From Planctomycetaceae bacterium (lineage in GTDB: Bacteria > Planctomycetota > Planctomycetia > Planctomycetales > Planctomycetaceae), in assembly GCA_020426505.1 (NCBI GenBank), contig JAGQPX010000109.1, forward strand, positions 1 to 56,930: a DNA stretch of 56,930 nucleotides, read 5' to 3'. Below are positions 20,418 to 30,356 of the stretch, piece by piece. The notes beneath the pieces were generated by a model. That model was not told where the DNA came from. It was given only the letters and a program-made list of their open reading frames with translations, and searched no databases. Numbering within the stretch: position 1 is the stretch's first letter; each line of letters starts with the position of its first letter. The position numbers and the translations under genes are program-made.

Positions 20418-21572
20418 TCAGTCATCAACTCGGCTGGGCGAATCGACGAGCTTGCGCTTGATCGTGCGCGCTGCGTCCATCAGACGAAACTTCAGTCGCG
20501 GACGTCGCCATGTTGCCCAAAGCAGATCCGCCGTTGCGTTCGAGAGATTGCGTTTGTGCTGATGTTCGCCGGCGAGGAAGTCGTACGCGTTGTAACCACG
20601 GCGAAGTGCTTCGGTCATACAGAGGTAGTGCACGATGAGGCCTGGACTCGCGAACTGATCGAAGGACGCGAAGCCGGAGAGGTAATCGAGCAGGCGGTTG
20701 TTATCGACCAGCAGGAATAGACAGCCCACGGTCTGCTCACCCTGACGGACGCGGAACAGGACGACCCGCCCTTCATCGAGGCAGCGGGTCATCAGTTCGA
20801 GTTGGAAGTCATGGAATCGTTGACTGCTGAACAGGCCCGGCTTGCCGTCCGCCTGCCAGCGTGCCTGATGCAGTGTGACCAGTTCGGAGAAGACCGACTC
20901 AGCTTGTGAGAGATTGTCGACCCATTCGATCGTGACCTCGCCGTACTCTCTCAAGCGACGGCGGATGTTGCTGCGTGAGCTACGGCCGAGCATTGGGAGA
21001 ATCTCACTCCCTGACTCACGTACCGTCTGCAGGTCGAAGTACCGTGACAGTTTGGTCTCGATTTCGACACCCGGAAGTTGATCGAGTAACAACTGGGCTT
21101 CGTCCCGTGAGAAGCCGTCGAGATGGAGTTGGTCCCAGGTGGGATCATCATGGGCATGAGCGATCAGTGCGCTCGTGAACTCGCTGCGATACGCCTCTTC
21201 GACCAGCAAGCCGTTGTACTCGACCCAGACGCCGTCGTCCGGTGGTTCACCCGCAGTGCCGAGGTGCAGGCTGTTGATACGAAACGGCCACTTGGAGTGA
21301 ATCTGACTACGTGTGAGTAGGCAAACACCGCGCGTCACACCGTCCTGCTCAGCGGTGACGAACTCATGAGGCGTCACATCACCGAAGTGCCGCAGCCATG
21401 TCTCGGTCCAGTTGCGTGAGGTCGCCAACTGCGAGCTGCCGATGCGTCGTTCGAGTTCCTGCCACTTGAGCAGCATCTCGACGGCAAGCTCCGGACCGAA
21501 CGTCCGCAGTGTGAGCGGTGATTGCGCTGCCGTGTTTGGGAGCGGTTCACGTTGTGTGTTGCTGAGGAGCAT
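20418..21572 (-). CDS. CelD/BcsL-type GNAT acetyltransferase
   Basis: The roughly 384-residue protein of the BioF2-like / CelD family has two GNAT folds in tandem; relatives act in exopolysaccharide or cellulose synthesis and FemAB-like transfers. The C-terminal half is the clearest, with GEQTVGCLFLLVDNNRLLDYLSG-type strands, FASPGLIVHYLCMTEALRRG helix and DFLAGEHQHKRNL. ATG 21572 is preferred to the TTG at 21602. It lies 117 bp beyond the DUF1501 gene stop on the same strand and may be the last gene of the run. Substrate unknown. Confidence 0.86.
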   Translation of the reverse strand: MLLSNTQREPLPNTAAQSPLTLRTFGPELAVEMLLKWQELERRIGSSQLATSRNWTETWLRHFGDVTPHEFVTAEQDGVTRGVCLLTRSQIHSKWPFRINSLHLGTAGEPPDDGVWVEYNGLLVEEAYRSEFTSALIAHAHDDPTWDQLHLDGFSRDEAQLLLDQLPGVEIETKLSRYFDLQTVRESGSEILPMLGRSSRSNIRRRLREYGEVTIEWVDNLSQAESVFSELVTLHQARWQADGKPGLFSSQRFHDFQLELMTRCLDEGRVVLFRVRQGEQTVGCLFLLVDNNRLLDYLSGFASFDQFASPGLIVHYLCMTEALRRGYNAYDFLAGEHQHKRNLSNATADLLWATWRRPRLKFRLMDAARTIKRKLVDSPSRVDD

Positions 21573-21689
21573 GAGTCGCTGCAAAGTCGGTGGGAAGCTC
21601 AACTCACCACTCTACGTTGCAGCGAAACCGACAGAGCAGGACTCTCATCACCCCAGTATGATCGTGGTCCGGTCGTGACGGTTATGACC

Positions 21690-23153
21690 TTAGGTCAGCC
21701 CGTCGATCGGATTGCCGTAGTAGATGGCGTGCGGGCGATTGACCGCGTCGTGCCAGACGGCGTTGCGGGGGATGCCAAGTGCCTGATAAATGGTCGCTGC
21801 GAAGTTCTCCGGCGTCTGTTTGGCATCGATCGGGTAGGCTCCCTGTTCATCAGTCGCACCGATGACGTTGCCGCCCTTAACCCCGCCGCCGGCAAGCAGC
21901 ACACTCTGGGCGGCTCCCCAGTGGTCGCGGCCCGGAAGTTTGTAGTGAGAGGCGAGGTGCGAAATCTTTGGCGTGCGTCCCATCTCGCCTGCCATCACGA
22001 TCAGCGTGTCGTCCAACTGACCCGACTCGTGCAGGTCGTCGAGCAAGGCGGAGACCGCCCGATCCATCGGCGGAAGCAGGTAATCCTTGAGATGCGGAAA
22101 GATGTTACCGTGGTTGTCCCAGGTCTCGTCGCTGCCGAGATTGACCTGCACCATGTTCACACCCGTCTCGACCAGTCGACGTGCCATCAACAGCGACCAT
22201 CCGAACGAGTTGCGGCCGTACTTCTCCTGCGTCGCATCATCCGCTTCGGTGACGTCGATCGCGTGCCGGACATTCGGATCGTTCAGCAGTGAAATGGCTC
22301 CCTGGCGGTAACGATCAAACTGCTCGACATGGGCGTGCCGATCAAGTGATTGTCGTTGACGCTCCAACTGATCCAGCAGGGCAACGCGTTCGCGGAAGAC
22401 GTTACGCGTCACTCCGTGCGAAAGCGAGATATTCGGTGCCTGAAACACGCGGCTGTCCGACTGGCCTCGCTCCTGATGGTCGAACGCATACTCCGGAAAG
22501 GCCCCGTACGACGTGCGATGAAACGGTGAGGCTTCAATAAACCAGGGGTCGCGTTGCGGGCCCATCTCGCCTGCGAACTGACCAGGGATCACACGTCCGC
22601 TCGAATGCACAAGCCGCTCGGGCAGCACCGCTGCGGGCGGCAGGTTGTTACGAGAGACCGTCGCGTCACCGGCGATCGCCGCGATCGAGGGCCAGTCTGT
22701 CGCCAGCGGTTTAACCGGGTTGAACAACGGCGGCAGCATCGTCCGACCAGACAGCACAATCTGATGGCCAGCCGAGTGTTCGTTGGACGGATGCGACAAC
22801 GTCCGACACAACCCCCACAGGTGACTCCGCTGCGCCAGCATCGGCAGGTGCTCGCAGATCGTAAGTCCGGGCGTACTGGTGGCGATCGGTGAGTACTCAC
22901 TGCGGACGGTGTCCGGAGCATGCGGCTTCAGGTCGAAACTATCGTGCTGCGACAACCCGCCTGACAGGAAGATAAAGATGCACGACTTGGCGGACGCTTC
23001 CTGCGGCGTGAGAGTCTCTGCCGAGACAGACTTTCGCAGGGCAGAGACATGATTCATTCCCAACCCGAGCAGCCCCACCGCACCGGCCTGAACGGCGGTC
23101 CTGCGCGAGACGCCTCGGGCGTGAATCGAATGAGATGTCACTGAATCAGGCAT
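21690..23153 (-). CDS. DUF1501 domain protein (alkaline-phosphatase-like, TAT signal)
   Basis: The 487-residue protein has a twin-arginine-like N-terminus (GVSRRTAVQAGAVGLLGLG) and the DUF1501 fold, a planctomycete-rich branch of the alkaline phosphatase/sulfatase superfamily. IFIFLSGGLSQHDSFDLKP near residue 58 is the hallmark start; MVQVNLGSDETWDNHGNIF and MAGEMGRTPKI are later conserved blocks. The reaction is unproven; these genes usually sit beside PSD1 cytochromes. It follows the DUF1080 gene by about 150 bp. Confidence 0.93.
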   Translation of the reverse strand: MPDSVTSHSIHARGVSRRTAVQAGAVGLLGLGMNHVSALRKSVSAETLTPQEASAKSCIFIFLSGGLSQHDSFDLKPHAPDTVRSEYSPIATSTPGLTICEHLPMLAQRSHLWGLCRTLSHPSNEHSAGHQIVLSGRTMLPPLFNPVKPLATDWPSIAAIAGDATVSRNNLPPAAVLPERLVHSSGRVIPGQFAGEMGPQRDPWFIEASPFHRTSYGAFPEYAFDHQERGQSDSRVFQAPNISLSHGVTRNVFRERVALLDQLERQRQSLDRHAHVEQFDRYRQGAISLLNDPNVRHAIDVTEADDATQEKYGRNSFGWSLLMARRLVETGVNMVQVNLGSDETWDNHGNIFPHLKDYLLPPMDRAVSALLDDLHESGQLDDTLIVMAGEMGRTPKISHLASHYKLPGRDHWGAAQSVLLAGGGVKGGNVIGATDEQGAYPIDAKQTPENFAATIYQALGIPRNAVWHDAVNRPHAIYYGNPIDGLT

Positions 23154-23305
23154 GATGTTTCCGTGTGACGAGTTTCATGCTCGTGACAACATCACCGGGG
23201 CTTTCCGACTTCCCAAGTATAGCAGATTGGTTCAAGTGAACCGCAGAGATTCGTCACTCCTCAAGAATCGCATTCCTCGGAAGCCGCATCCTTCCGATTC
23301 TCCGG

Positions 23306-23995
23306 TTACAACTCCAAGACCTTAACGTTCTTGTACCACACCTTGTGGCCGTGGTCCTGAAAGCCGAGGTATCCCTTACGCGCAAAGTCACACACGGCGC
23401 GCGGCTTGCCGTCGAGTTTGAACTTGTGCTTGGCCCCATCGGGACAGAGGCCCGGCTCAGCGAACTCATCGCAGTTCATGCGGCTGACTTCTTCGCCGTT
23501 GACCGTGACGAGGATGTTCGGCCCCTCGCAGCGGATGACGACACGGTTCCATTCGCCGGTCGGCTTCCCGGCGTTTTTGGTCGTGGCAACGAGATCGTAG
23601 ATGGCGCCCATCTCGTGTTTGCCCGTCTTGTCACCTGCCATGACCTGCACCTCGAATCCGGTGTTCACGCAGTTCACCGGATCCTCGACGCGGAAGAAGA
23701 TGCCCGAGTTACAACTCGGGTCCTCGAATCGCACATCGCAGGAGAGGACAAAGTCGCCGAACTGTTTCTCATGAATGATGATGTACCCGCCGGACTTGTG
23801 GGGAACGAGAGCACCATCCTCGACCTTGGTCTGAATCGGCTCGCCGTTATTGCATTTCCAGCCGGTGAGGTCTTGGCCGTTGAACAACAACTGCCAGCCG
23901 TCCTCCTTCTCCGTCTGTGTGAGTTCGTTGTCGCCGGCGTGCACGTTAACGGCGAGGAGAGCAACGAGTGACAGGGTCGATGCGAGCGTCCTCAT
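23306..23995 (-). CDS. DUF1080 (3-keto-disaccharide hydrolase-like) secreted protein
   Basis: The 229-residue protein has a signal peptide (ends VHAG, about residue 21) and one concanavalin-like DUF1080 domain: DGWQLLFNGQDLTGWK at the start, GGYIIIHEKQFGDFVLSCDVRF and SGIFFRV in the middle, and GYLGFQDHGHKVWYKNVKV at the end. Proteins of this family have been linked to hydrolysis of 3-keto-glycosides after sugar oxidation. GAGAGG precedes the ATG. It lies between two DUF1501 genes on the same strand. Confidence 0.93.
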   Translation of the reverse strand: MRTLASTLSLVALLAVNVHAGDNELTQTEKEDGWQLLFNGQDLTGWKCNNGEPIQTKVEDGALVPHKSGGYIIIHEKQFGDFVLSCDVRFEDPSCNSGIFFRVEDPVNCVNTGFEVQVMAGDKTGKHEMGAIYDLVATTKNAGKPTGEWNRVVIRCEGPNILVTVNGEEVSRMNCDEFAEPGLCPDGAKHKFKLDGKPRAVCDFARKGYLGFQDHGHKVWYKNVKVLEL

Positions 23996-24046
23996 GTGGA
24001 ACCTCTCTATGATTGATTTGGGTGAGTATTGTTTGTGTGATGTATT

Positions 24047-25531
24047 TCAGGAAACTGGCGGTCTCTGCAGAACCTCATTGACAATGCGTGACTCACGACC
24101 GTCTGTGATCTCTTTCACTTGCCCGTTGTGGACATAGTACAGTTCTTTCGGATTGAGGCCGAACAGGTACAGCAACGTTGACTGATAATCGTTGGGGGTG
24201 ACTTTGTCGACCGCTGCCCGGTGGCCGAACTCGTCCGTTTCGCCGTAGGTCATTCCCCCTTTGAAACCGCCACCGGCAACCCACATACTGAAGCCCTGAC
24301 CATTGTGATCGCGGCCTTTGCTCTTGGCGTCACCATGATTCTCGGTGACAGGGAGACGTCCGATTTCGCCGCCCCAATGCACAACGGTCGAGTCGAGCAG
24401 GCCGCGTTGCTTGAGGTCCTTGACGAGAGCCGCTGAGGGTTGATCCGTCTTCTTGCAGATCCCGGGCAGCGAAGTTGCGATGCTGCTGTGATTGTCCCAC
24501 GGCTGGCCACTGTGGAACAGTTGCACGAACCGCACGCCCCTCTCGACCAACCGACGTGCGATGAGACAGCGGGTGCCGTATTCGCGGGTTGCATCGTCGT
24601 TAAGGCCGTACAACTCTTGCGTGGCTTGAGTCTCCTGCGAGATGTCAAGTGCCTCGCGAGCTGCTGACTGCATGTTGGCAGCAAGTTCGTAACTGGCGAT
24701 GCGGGCTTCAAGGTCCGCCTCGCCGGGATGTTCTTCGAGATGCCGACGGTTGAGCGTTTCCAACAGTTCGAGGTTTTGCTGTTGCAATGATCCGCGCAGA
24801 TGTGGTGGGGCATCAAGGTTGAGAATGCGTGGTTCCTTGGGTCGCAGCACGGTCCCCTGGAACAACGGCGGCATGAATCCGTTGGACCAATTGTTCACGC
24901 TGTCGACCGGATGTCCGCCCGGATCGGTCAGCACCATATAGGCGGGGAGATTCTGACTCTCGGTCCCGAGGCCATAGACGAGCCACGAGCCGAGTGTCGG
25001 TCGCCCAAGCACGCCGGGGATGCCGCTATGGAAGTAACGGATCGACACCTCATGCCCATTGGCTCCCGTGTGCATCGAGCGAATCAGGCAGATGTCGTCG
25101 ACGATCTCCGCCGTGTGCGGCAGCAGTTCGGAGAGTTCGGTTCCGCACTCGCCGTGCTTGTCGAACTTCCACGGCGTGCCGAACAGCTTCTTGGTCGCTC
25201 GATTGACGAAGCTGAACTGCACATCGTCCTGATACTCGGTGTCGTGATACTTCGTGAGTTCGGGCTTCGGGTCGGTGAGGTCCATGTGCGATGGCCCACC
25301 GTGCTGGAACAGCGAGATCATCGCCTTCGCCTGCGAGGGAAAGCTCGACGGCTTCTCGACCAGATCAAACGTCTGCGGATTCTTCGGGACGTTCTTGGGC
25401 ACCGCGAGCAACTGTTCCTGATGCAACAGCGTCGCCAACGCAACCGACCCGATCCCCATCGCATTCTCTGCGAGGAACTGTCGTCGGGAACGCATCGGTC
25501 GGGCCGGTTGATTCGTCGTTTGATTGAGCAT
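24047..25531 (-). CDS. DUF1501 domain protein, partner of the PSD1 cytochrome
   Basis: The product has about 494 residues from ATG 25531 (ATG 25549 is also possible). The N-terminus is twin-arginine-like (RSRRQFLAENAMGIGSVALATLL) and the DUF1501 hallmark is MISLFQHGGPSHMDLTDPKPEL. Later blocks RFVQLFHSGQPWDNHSSI, VVHWGGEIGRLP and GRDHNGQGFSMWVAGGG are typical of the family. Further upstream extension would run into the palindromic repeat, so it is rejected. It lies directly downstream of the PSD1 gene, a pairing common in planctomycetes whose joint reaction is unproven. Confidence 0.93.
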   Translation of the reverse strand: MLNQTTNQPARPMRSRRQFLAENAMGIGSVALATLLHQEQLLAVPKNVPKNPQTFDLVEKPSSFPSQAKAMISLFQHGGPSHMDLTDPKPELTKYHDTEYQDDVQFSFVNRATKKLFGTPWKFDKHGECGTELSELLPHTAEIVDDICLIRSMHTGANGHEVSIRYFHSGIPGVLGRPTLGSWLVYGLGTESQNLPAYMVLTDPGGHPVDSVNNWSNGFMPPLFQGTVLRPKEPRILNLDAPPHLRGSLQQQNLELLETLNRRHLEEHPGEADLEARIASYELAANMQSAAREALDISQETQATQELYGLNDDATREYGTRCLIARRLVERGVRFVQLFHSGQPWDNHSSIATSLPGICKKTDQPSAALVKDLKQRGLLDSTVVHWGGEIGRLPVTENHGDAKSKGRDHNGQGFSMWVAGGGFKGGMTYGETDEFGHRAAVDKVTPNDYQSTLLYLFGLNPKELYYVHNGQVKEITDGRESRIVNEVLQRPPVS

Positions 25532-25576
25532 CGTTCCGTTGTGGCTCATGTGTACGGTTGAGACTGAAGGTTTTGG

Positions 25577-25668
25577 GGAACACTGATTTCCACTAATCAA
25601 CACTCATTGCTGAAGAACAGTCGAATGCTGAAAAGCAATTCGTGTTGATTAGTGCCGATTAGTGTTCC
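25577..25668. repeat. Palindromic intergenic repeat between PSD1 and DUF1501 genes
   Basis: About 27-base arms run inward from GGAACACT (25577) and outward to AGTGTTCC (25668); ACTAATCAACAC (25592-25603) is the exact complement of GTGTTGATTAGT (25642-25653). The loop is about 38 bases and AT-richer than the neighbouring genes. It sits in the spacer between two cotranscribed-looking genes and has no T-run on the minus strand. Confidence 0.75.
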
Positions 25669-25729
25669 TGAAAGTATCTCTGGACATTCCCGCATGTCGA
25701 TAGTGCTTCATTCTGTTGAACGTGGCGTC

Positions 25730-28700
25730 TCAGTCGATGTAGAGGAATTCGTTGGAGGTCAGCAGGGCCTGACAAAAGTTGGTCATCGCCTGCTGTGCCG
25801 GGGTGACGCCTTCCGGGAGTGAGGGTTGTTGCTGGTCGATGGTCTGCAACTGTCCGGAGAGGAAGTTGAGTGCGAGTGTGAGTTCGTCCTGCGTTGGCGG
25901 ACGGCTGTAGGCGAGTTTCCAGGCACGCGAGGCCTGCTGGGCGAGTGGTGGCGGCTCCGGAGGCAGGGGGCCGTGGAAGCCCGACTCAGAGGACCACTCA
26001 CGCGCCTGTCCGTCTGCGCGTGTGAGAGTAAGCGACACACCCCATCCGAAGGAGTCGGATGTTTCGTGTTCGCGGCAGTCGGTGACGAAGTCGATCGTGT
26101 CGCCCGTCTCGACGTTGAGCGTGCTGACGGGTGTCTCGATGGTGCCGTTGTGTGTGGCCCATTCACCGCAGAGTCCCTCGCGACTGGAGACAATCCGGCC
26201 ACGCACGCCGTCGCCATGTTCACTGGCGTGATGCAGTGAGCCGGTGATGGCCACCTGCCCAGCAAATGGTGCGATCCAGCGGCGAATAGTCGCTAGGTCC
26301 TGTCCGCCCCCCGGATGTCCGCCGCCCGCGTTGAGGATGACCCAGCCGGTTGTCGGGTCGGGCAACTCGGCTCCTCCTTGCCAGGCGGAACCGGTCCAGT
26401 GAGAAATGGGGGTGAATGTGACCGCCTCGCTGGATTCGGGGTTGAACGACCCGTATCCGAATTGCCACGGAGACGTGGGGATCGGCACTTCCGGCAGCGA
26501 TGCAAGCATCGCCTCATCGAGTGCTGTGTCCGGCTGGCTCTCTGCCAACGTGGCAAGATGGCCCGCTTGTTTGAGGACGAACTCGCCGTTCATCAGCATG
26601 AGCGACTGCGTGGCAACGGTCGACGATTGACGCAAGTCGCAGTTGGTCTGCATCACGGGGGCGTCGAATGCCTGCATCAAGGCGACCGGTTGACTCCGTC
26701 GTTGCTGAATGTACAGACCCCGTCGGCGTTGATCCGCATCGACGATCACTTGTCCGGCATCATCCTCCTTCACGGGAACTGGTTTGCCAAACAAGGTGCG
26801 ATCGAGTTGCCCGGTCGTGGCGAGCGTGCGATCACGGAGCACCTCAGCTTCCAATCGCATCAGCGGTTTGCGCGAGTAGTGATGATTCTCGGGATCGAGG
26901 TCTGCCGCCTGCTGCGATCGGACGGACGACTGCATGTAGCCGGTCGACGTCATGATGAGTTTGTGCAAATGACTTAGCCGCCAGCCGTTGGCCATGAACT
27001 CATCTGCCAGCCAGTCGAGCAGTGCAGGATGCGTCGGTTGAGCACCGAGCTTGCCAAAGTCGCCGGGTGTGGCGACGAGCCCTTTGCCAAAGTGATGCAG
27101 CCAGACACGATTGACGATTGTGCGAGCGACGAGTGGATGCTTGCCGTTCGTCAGCCATTTGGCGAGAGCGAGCCGTCGACCGGTCGTCGGCAGGTCCGGA
27201 TCGTCCGACGGAAAGATGGGCCGTTCGTTGTCGGGAGCGGTGACGGTCAGCGAAGCGGGTTCGACATCGAACTTGGGCGCACGATAATCGCCCCGATGAA
27301 ACAGTTTCGTCACCGGGGCATGACCGGCAGGCTCGACAAGGGCTCGCAGGTATTCATGCGGCGGCTTCGTGGCGCGAATGTCTGCGATCTGTTTGTCGAA
27401 CTCTTTCAACTCATCCGCCGCCTTCTGGTTGTACTGGTACAACACGCCGGGCGAGATGTTCACGCTGGGGTACTGCTTCAACAAAGCCTTCTGCTCGTCA
27501 GAGCGTTCAGCATCGGCCGTCTCATAGGCCGTGCGTAACTCAGCACGCAGCGGCTCCTCGTACTTCTCCAGTTCTGTCGTCAAAGCTTCGGCCATGAACT
27601 GAGATTGTTTCTCGTCCCTGACGACTGCGACCTTTTGTGCCTCTGCTTCAATCTCGGCTGCCTTCGCATGATCTGCTGCCGTGTAAAGTGAGACTTGCCG
27701 CTGGCCGGGCGTCTGCCATTTCTGCCAGTCAAGAGCCGGCTCGAAGGCCGCGCGAATGGCGAAGTAATCCGTCTGCGGGATCGGGTCGTACCGGTGGTCA
27801 TGACACTGGGCACAGGCGAGACTCACGCTGAGAAGCGAAGAGCTGACGATCTTGAGCGTGTCCGCCATCACCTGATTGCGACCCTCGGGATTGTCCGCAC
27901 CGCTGCCGGTGCCGTCGGCTGCCGTCCGCAGGTATCCGGTCGCTGTCAGCAACTCAATCTGCTCGTCGGTCAAGTCCCCCTCACGAGGTCCTGCCAACTC
28001 GTCACCTGCGAGTTGCTCGATGATGAACCGGTCGAACGGTTTGTCTGCGTTGAAGGAGCGAATGACGTAATCACGATACCGCCAAGCCCAGGGTCGCTCA
28101 GCATCCGCGGTCGTCACACCTTCGGAGTCCGCATAGCCGGCGACGTCCAACCAGTGACGCCCCCAACGCTCGCCGTAGTGGGGCGATTGCAACAGTACGT
28201 CGATCAGCCGTGCGTAGGCATCGGGGGAGGTGTCAGCGAGAAATCGCTCGGCCTCCTTGGGAGTCGGCGGTAAACCGGTGAGGTCAAAGTACGCTCGCAA
28301 CATAAGCGTGTGTCGATCGGCATCCTCCGCGAACCCCAATCCGAGCGGCTGCATCTTCTGCATCAACAGCGCATCAATCGGCGTGCGAATTCGTGCAGAC
28401 TCATCGAACGTCGGCACCTCTGGACGCAAGATCGGTTGGAACGACCAAAACGCCCGTTCTTCCGGAGTGACTCCGAGTCCGGGACCGATTGACTCCGGCT
28501 CGGGTCGTGCTGTCTTTGCACCCTCAGCGAGCCACTGTTCGAGCGTCGCCAGTTCCTCGGGGGTCACCTTCGCATGACCGGGAGGCATCTCGCCAGCTCG
28601 GATGCGTTCGATGAGCAGACTCTCGTCCGGCTTGCCCGCGACGATCGCGGCGCCCGAGTCGCCACCGTTGGTCATGAACCGCACCAGCCGCAGGTCGAGG

Positions 28701-28852
28701 TTGCCCTTCTTCTCCTCCTCCGCACCGTGACAGTCGAAACAGTGCTGTCGAAAAATGGGGCGAATGTGCTGCTCGTAGGTCAAGTATTCCGCAGAGGCAG
28801 TATGACCAAGTGACAGCAGACAAACCGTGATCAGCGCAGGAGCAACACGCAT
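25730..28852 (-). CDS. PSD1 / DUF1549-DUF1553 planctomycete cytochrome c protein
   Basis: The 1040-residue secreted protein has a signal peptide (to about A21), a PSCyt1 heme site C38-x-x-C41-H42 (CFDCH), the DUF1549 domain (about 150-370, with HWLDVAGYADSEG), and the DUF1553 domain (from about 550: LALAKWLTNGKHPLVARTIVNRVW), whose end (ASRAWKLAYSRPPTQDEL onward) is separated by an inserted beta-rich block at about 790-958. The family is nearly confined to planctomycetes and relatives and is thought to work in periplasmic redox conversion of complex sugars. It heads the minus-strand run with DUF1501 next. Confidence 0.93.
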   Translation of the reverse strand: MRVAPALITVCLLSLGHTASAEYLTYEQHIRPIFRQHCFDCHGAEEEKKGNLDLRLVRFMTNGGDSGAAIVAGKPDESLLIERIRAGEMPPGHAKVTPEELATLEQWLAEGAKTARPEPESIGPGLGVTPEERAFWSFQPILRPEVPTFDESARIRTPIDALLMQKMQPLGLGFAEDADRHTLMLRAYFDLTGLPPTPKEAERFLADTSPDAYARLIDVLLQSPHYGERWGRHWLDVAGYADSEGVTTADAERPWAWRYRDYVIRSFNADKPFDRFIIEQLAGDELAGPREGDLTDEQIELLTATGYLRTAADGTGSGADNPEGRNQVMADTLKIVSSSLLSVSLACAQCHDHRYDPIPQTDYFAIRAAFEPALDWQKWQTPGQRQVSLYTAADHAKAAEIEAEAQKVAVVRDEKQSQFMAEALTTELEKYEEPLRAELRTAYETADAERSDEQKALLKQYPSVNISPGVLYQYNQKAADELKEFDKQIADIRATKPPHEYLRALVEPAGHAPVTKLFHRGDYRAPKFDVEPASLTVTAPDNERPIFPSDDPDLPTTGRRLALAKWLTNGKHPLVARTIVNRVWLHHFGKGLVATPGDFGKLGAQPTHPALLDWLADEFMANGWRLSHLHKLIMTSTGYMQSSVRSQQAADLDPENHHYSRKPLMRLEAEVLRDRTLATTGQLDRTLFGKPVPVKEDDAGQVIVDADQRRRGLYIQQRRSQPVALMQAFDAPVMQTNCDLRQSSTVATQSLMLMNGEFVLKQAGHLATLAESQPDTALDEAMLASLPEVPIPTSPWQFGYGSFNPESSEAVTFTPISHWTGSAWQGGAELPDPTTGWVILNAGGGHPGGGQDLATIRRWIAPFAGQVAITGSLHHASEHGDGVRGRIVSSREGLCGEWATHNGTIETPVSTLNVETGDTIDFVTDCREHETSDSFGWGVSLTLTRADGQAREWSSESGFHGPLPPEPPPLAQQASRAWKLAYSRPPTQDELTLALNFLSGQLQTIDQQQPSLPEGVTPAQQAMTNFCQALLTSNEFLYID

Positions 28853-29182
28853 AGCGGCGGAATCATTCCAAGAGGCGGGAAGTCAAGGCAGGACCGATGG
28901 AGGAGCGCTCCCCAATCGGCGCTTTGATTGTCGGTCACGGTCACGCGAAATGCAAGATCGAGAGCAGAATCTCACAATGTCAACGCATCATTTAGCGACG
29001 CATCGAAGGTGCGGCCCACGGTCACGAACGCCCAGACATCCCAAGTCTGAAACACCACGTTGTGAACGGGACGTCCCATGATCCCACCATGACCTCCCCG
29101 GCGAGTTGACCGGGGACCGTGCTGCCGACAGAATCGGGCAACACACATTTGCCGATCACTCAACCCACCATTGAGACATTTC
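28853..29182. other. Divergent gap between PSD1 and sialidase-like genes
   Basis: This 330 bp stretch should hold both promoters. I see no consensus pair. A minus-strand frame at 28972-29184 has protein-like composition in its second half (HNVVFQTWDVWAFVTVGRTF) but no ribosome-binding site and no recognised family, so it may be a gene remnant or chance. Confidence 0.4.
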
Positions 29183-30340
29183 ATGCGTCATCTCCAATCA
29201 GTTTCGCTTTCGCTCGCACTGCTCTCTCTCATCTCAACGTCCATCGCTGCTGCGGAGCCGGCTGTCGAACAGCACGTGCTCATCTATGGCGAAGATGGCA
29301 AGTTCGGCGGATGGCCCGCCAATCATGGCATGTGGATGTGGGGTGATGAAGTTCTCGTCGGTCTCAGCACGGGCATTCACAAGAACCTTGGCAAAGAGCG
29401 GCACAACATCGACCGGGAGAAGCCCGAGCATCATGTGCTTGCCCGCAGTCTTGATGGCGGAGTCACCTGGAAGTTGGAGCACCCGCAGGACAATGGGATG
29501 CTCGTCAACTTCGGTGGAATGCGGCATGGCACGACGGACCCGAAGCACACCGAGCCCAATCCGATGCCGATCACCGAGCCGATCGACTTCACCCATCCGG
29601 ACTTCTGCATGACCATGCGGTTCCAGACCATCAACGACGGCAACTCGCGGCTGTACTACTCATACGACCGGGGGCACAACTGGAAAGGCCCCTTCATCGT
29701 GCCGTCATTTGGTCAGCCGGGGATCATGGCTCGGTCGGACTACATCGTGAACGACAAGCACGACTGCCATGTGTTCCTGACCTGCTCGAAGAAGAACAAG
29801 CAGGAAGGCCGCGTCTTCTGCGGACGCACGACCGACGGCGGCGTCAACTGGGAGTTCCTCTCCTTCGTCGGTCCGGAGCCCAACGGATTCTCGATCATGC
29901 CCTCGACCGTGCGTCTTTCGCCCGAGCATCTCCTGATGACGACCCGACGACGTGAGGGCCCCGGAGATGAGAAGCATCGCTGGATCGACACCTGGGAGTC
30001 TCATGACAACGGCGAGAGTTGGGAGTCGCTTGGCAACGCGGTCCAGGACGTCGGTGAAGGCAATCCCCCCTCGATGATCCAATTGCAGGACGGACGCATC
30101 TGTATTACCTACGGCGACCGCAAGGCCCCGTTCGAGATGGCAGCGAAGTTCAGCAGCGATGAGGGCAAGTCATGGAGCAAGCCGTTCATCCTGCTCACTG
30201 ACACTGGCGGACGCGATCTCGGTTACCCCCGCACCCTGCAACGCGAGGACGGCAAGATCATCACCACGTACTACTACACTCCCAAAGACAGTCCCTACCG
30301 CCGCGTGAATGCGACCATCTGGGACCCGGGCACTCCGTGA
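29183..30340 (+). CDS. Secreted BNR-repeat sialidase-like protein
   Basis: The product has 385 residues from ATG 29183; the TTG at 29171 adds only four. The signal peptide runs to about residue 22 (ends IAAA). Five Asp-box motifs of the S/T-x-D-x-G-x-x-W type mark a six-bladed propeller: SLDGGVTW, SYDRGHNW, TTDGGVNW, SHDNGESW and SSDEGKSW. RREGPGDEK and GGRDLGYPRTL lie in the active-site half. Exo-sialidase activity is not certain; many planctomycete members act on other glycans or are unassigned. It is the first of four plus-strand genes. Confidence 0.9.
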   Translation: MRHLQSVSLSLALLSLISTSIAAAEPAVEQHVLIYGEDGKFGGWPANHGMWMWGDEVLVGLSTGIHKNLGKERHNIDREKPEHHVLARSLDGGVTWKLEHPQDNGMLVNFGGMRHGTTDPKHTEPNPMPITEPIDFTHPDFCMTMRFQTINDGNSRLYYSYDRGHNWKGPFIVPSFGQPGIMARSDYIVNDKHDCHVFLTCSKKNKQEGRVFCGRTTDGGVNWEFLSFVGPEPNGFSIMPSTVRLSPEHLLMTTRRREGPGDEKHRWIDTWESHDNGESWESLGNAVQDVGEGNPPSMIQLQDGRICITYGDRKAPFEMAAKFSSDEGKSWSKPFILLTDTGGRDLGYPRTLQREDGKIITTYYYTPKDSPYRRVNATIWDPGTP

Positions 30341-30356
30341 AGCCCGGATCGACGTC

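Noticed and set aside
28972..29184. 70-codon minus-strand frame in the PSD1/sialidase gap
   Set aside because: Composition is somewhat protein-like, but there is no ribosome-binding site or family match, so it is noted in the gap only.
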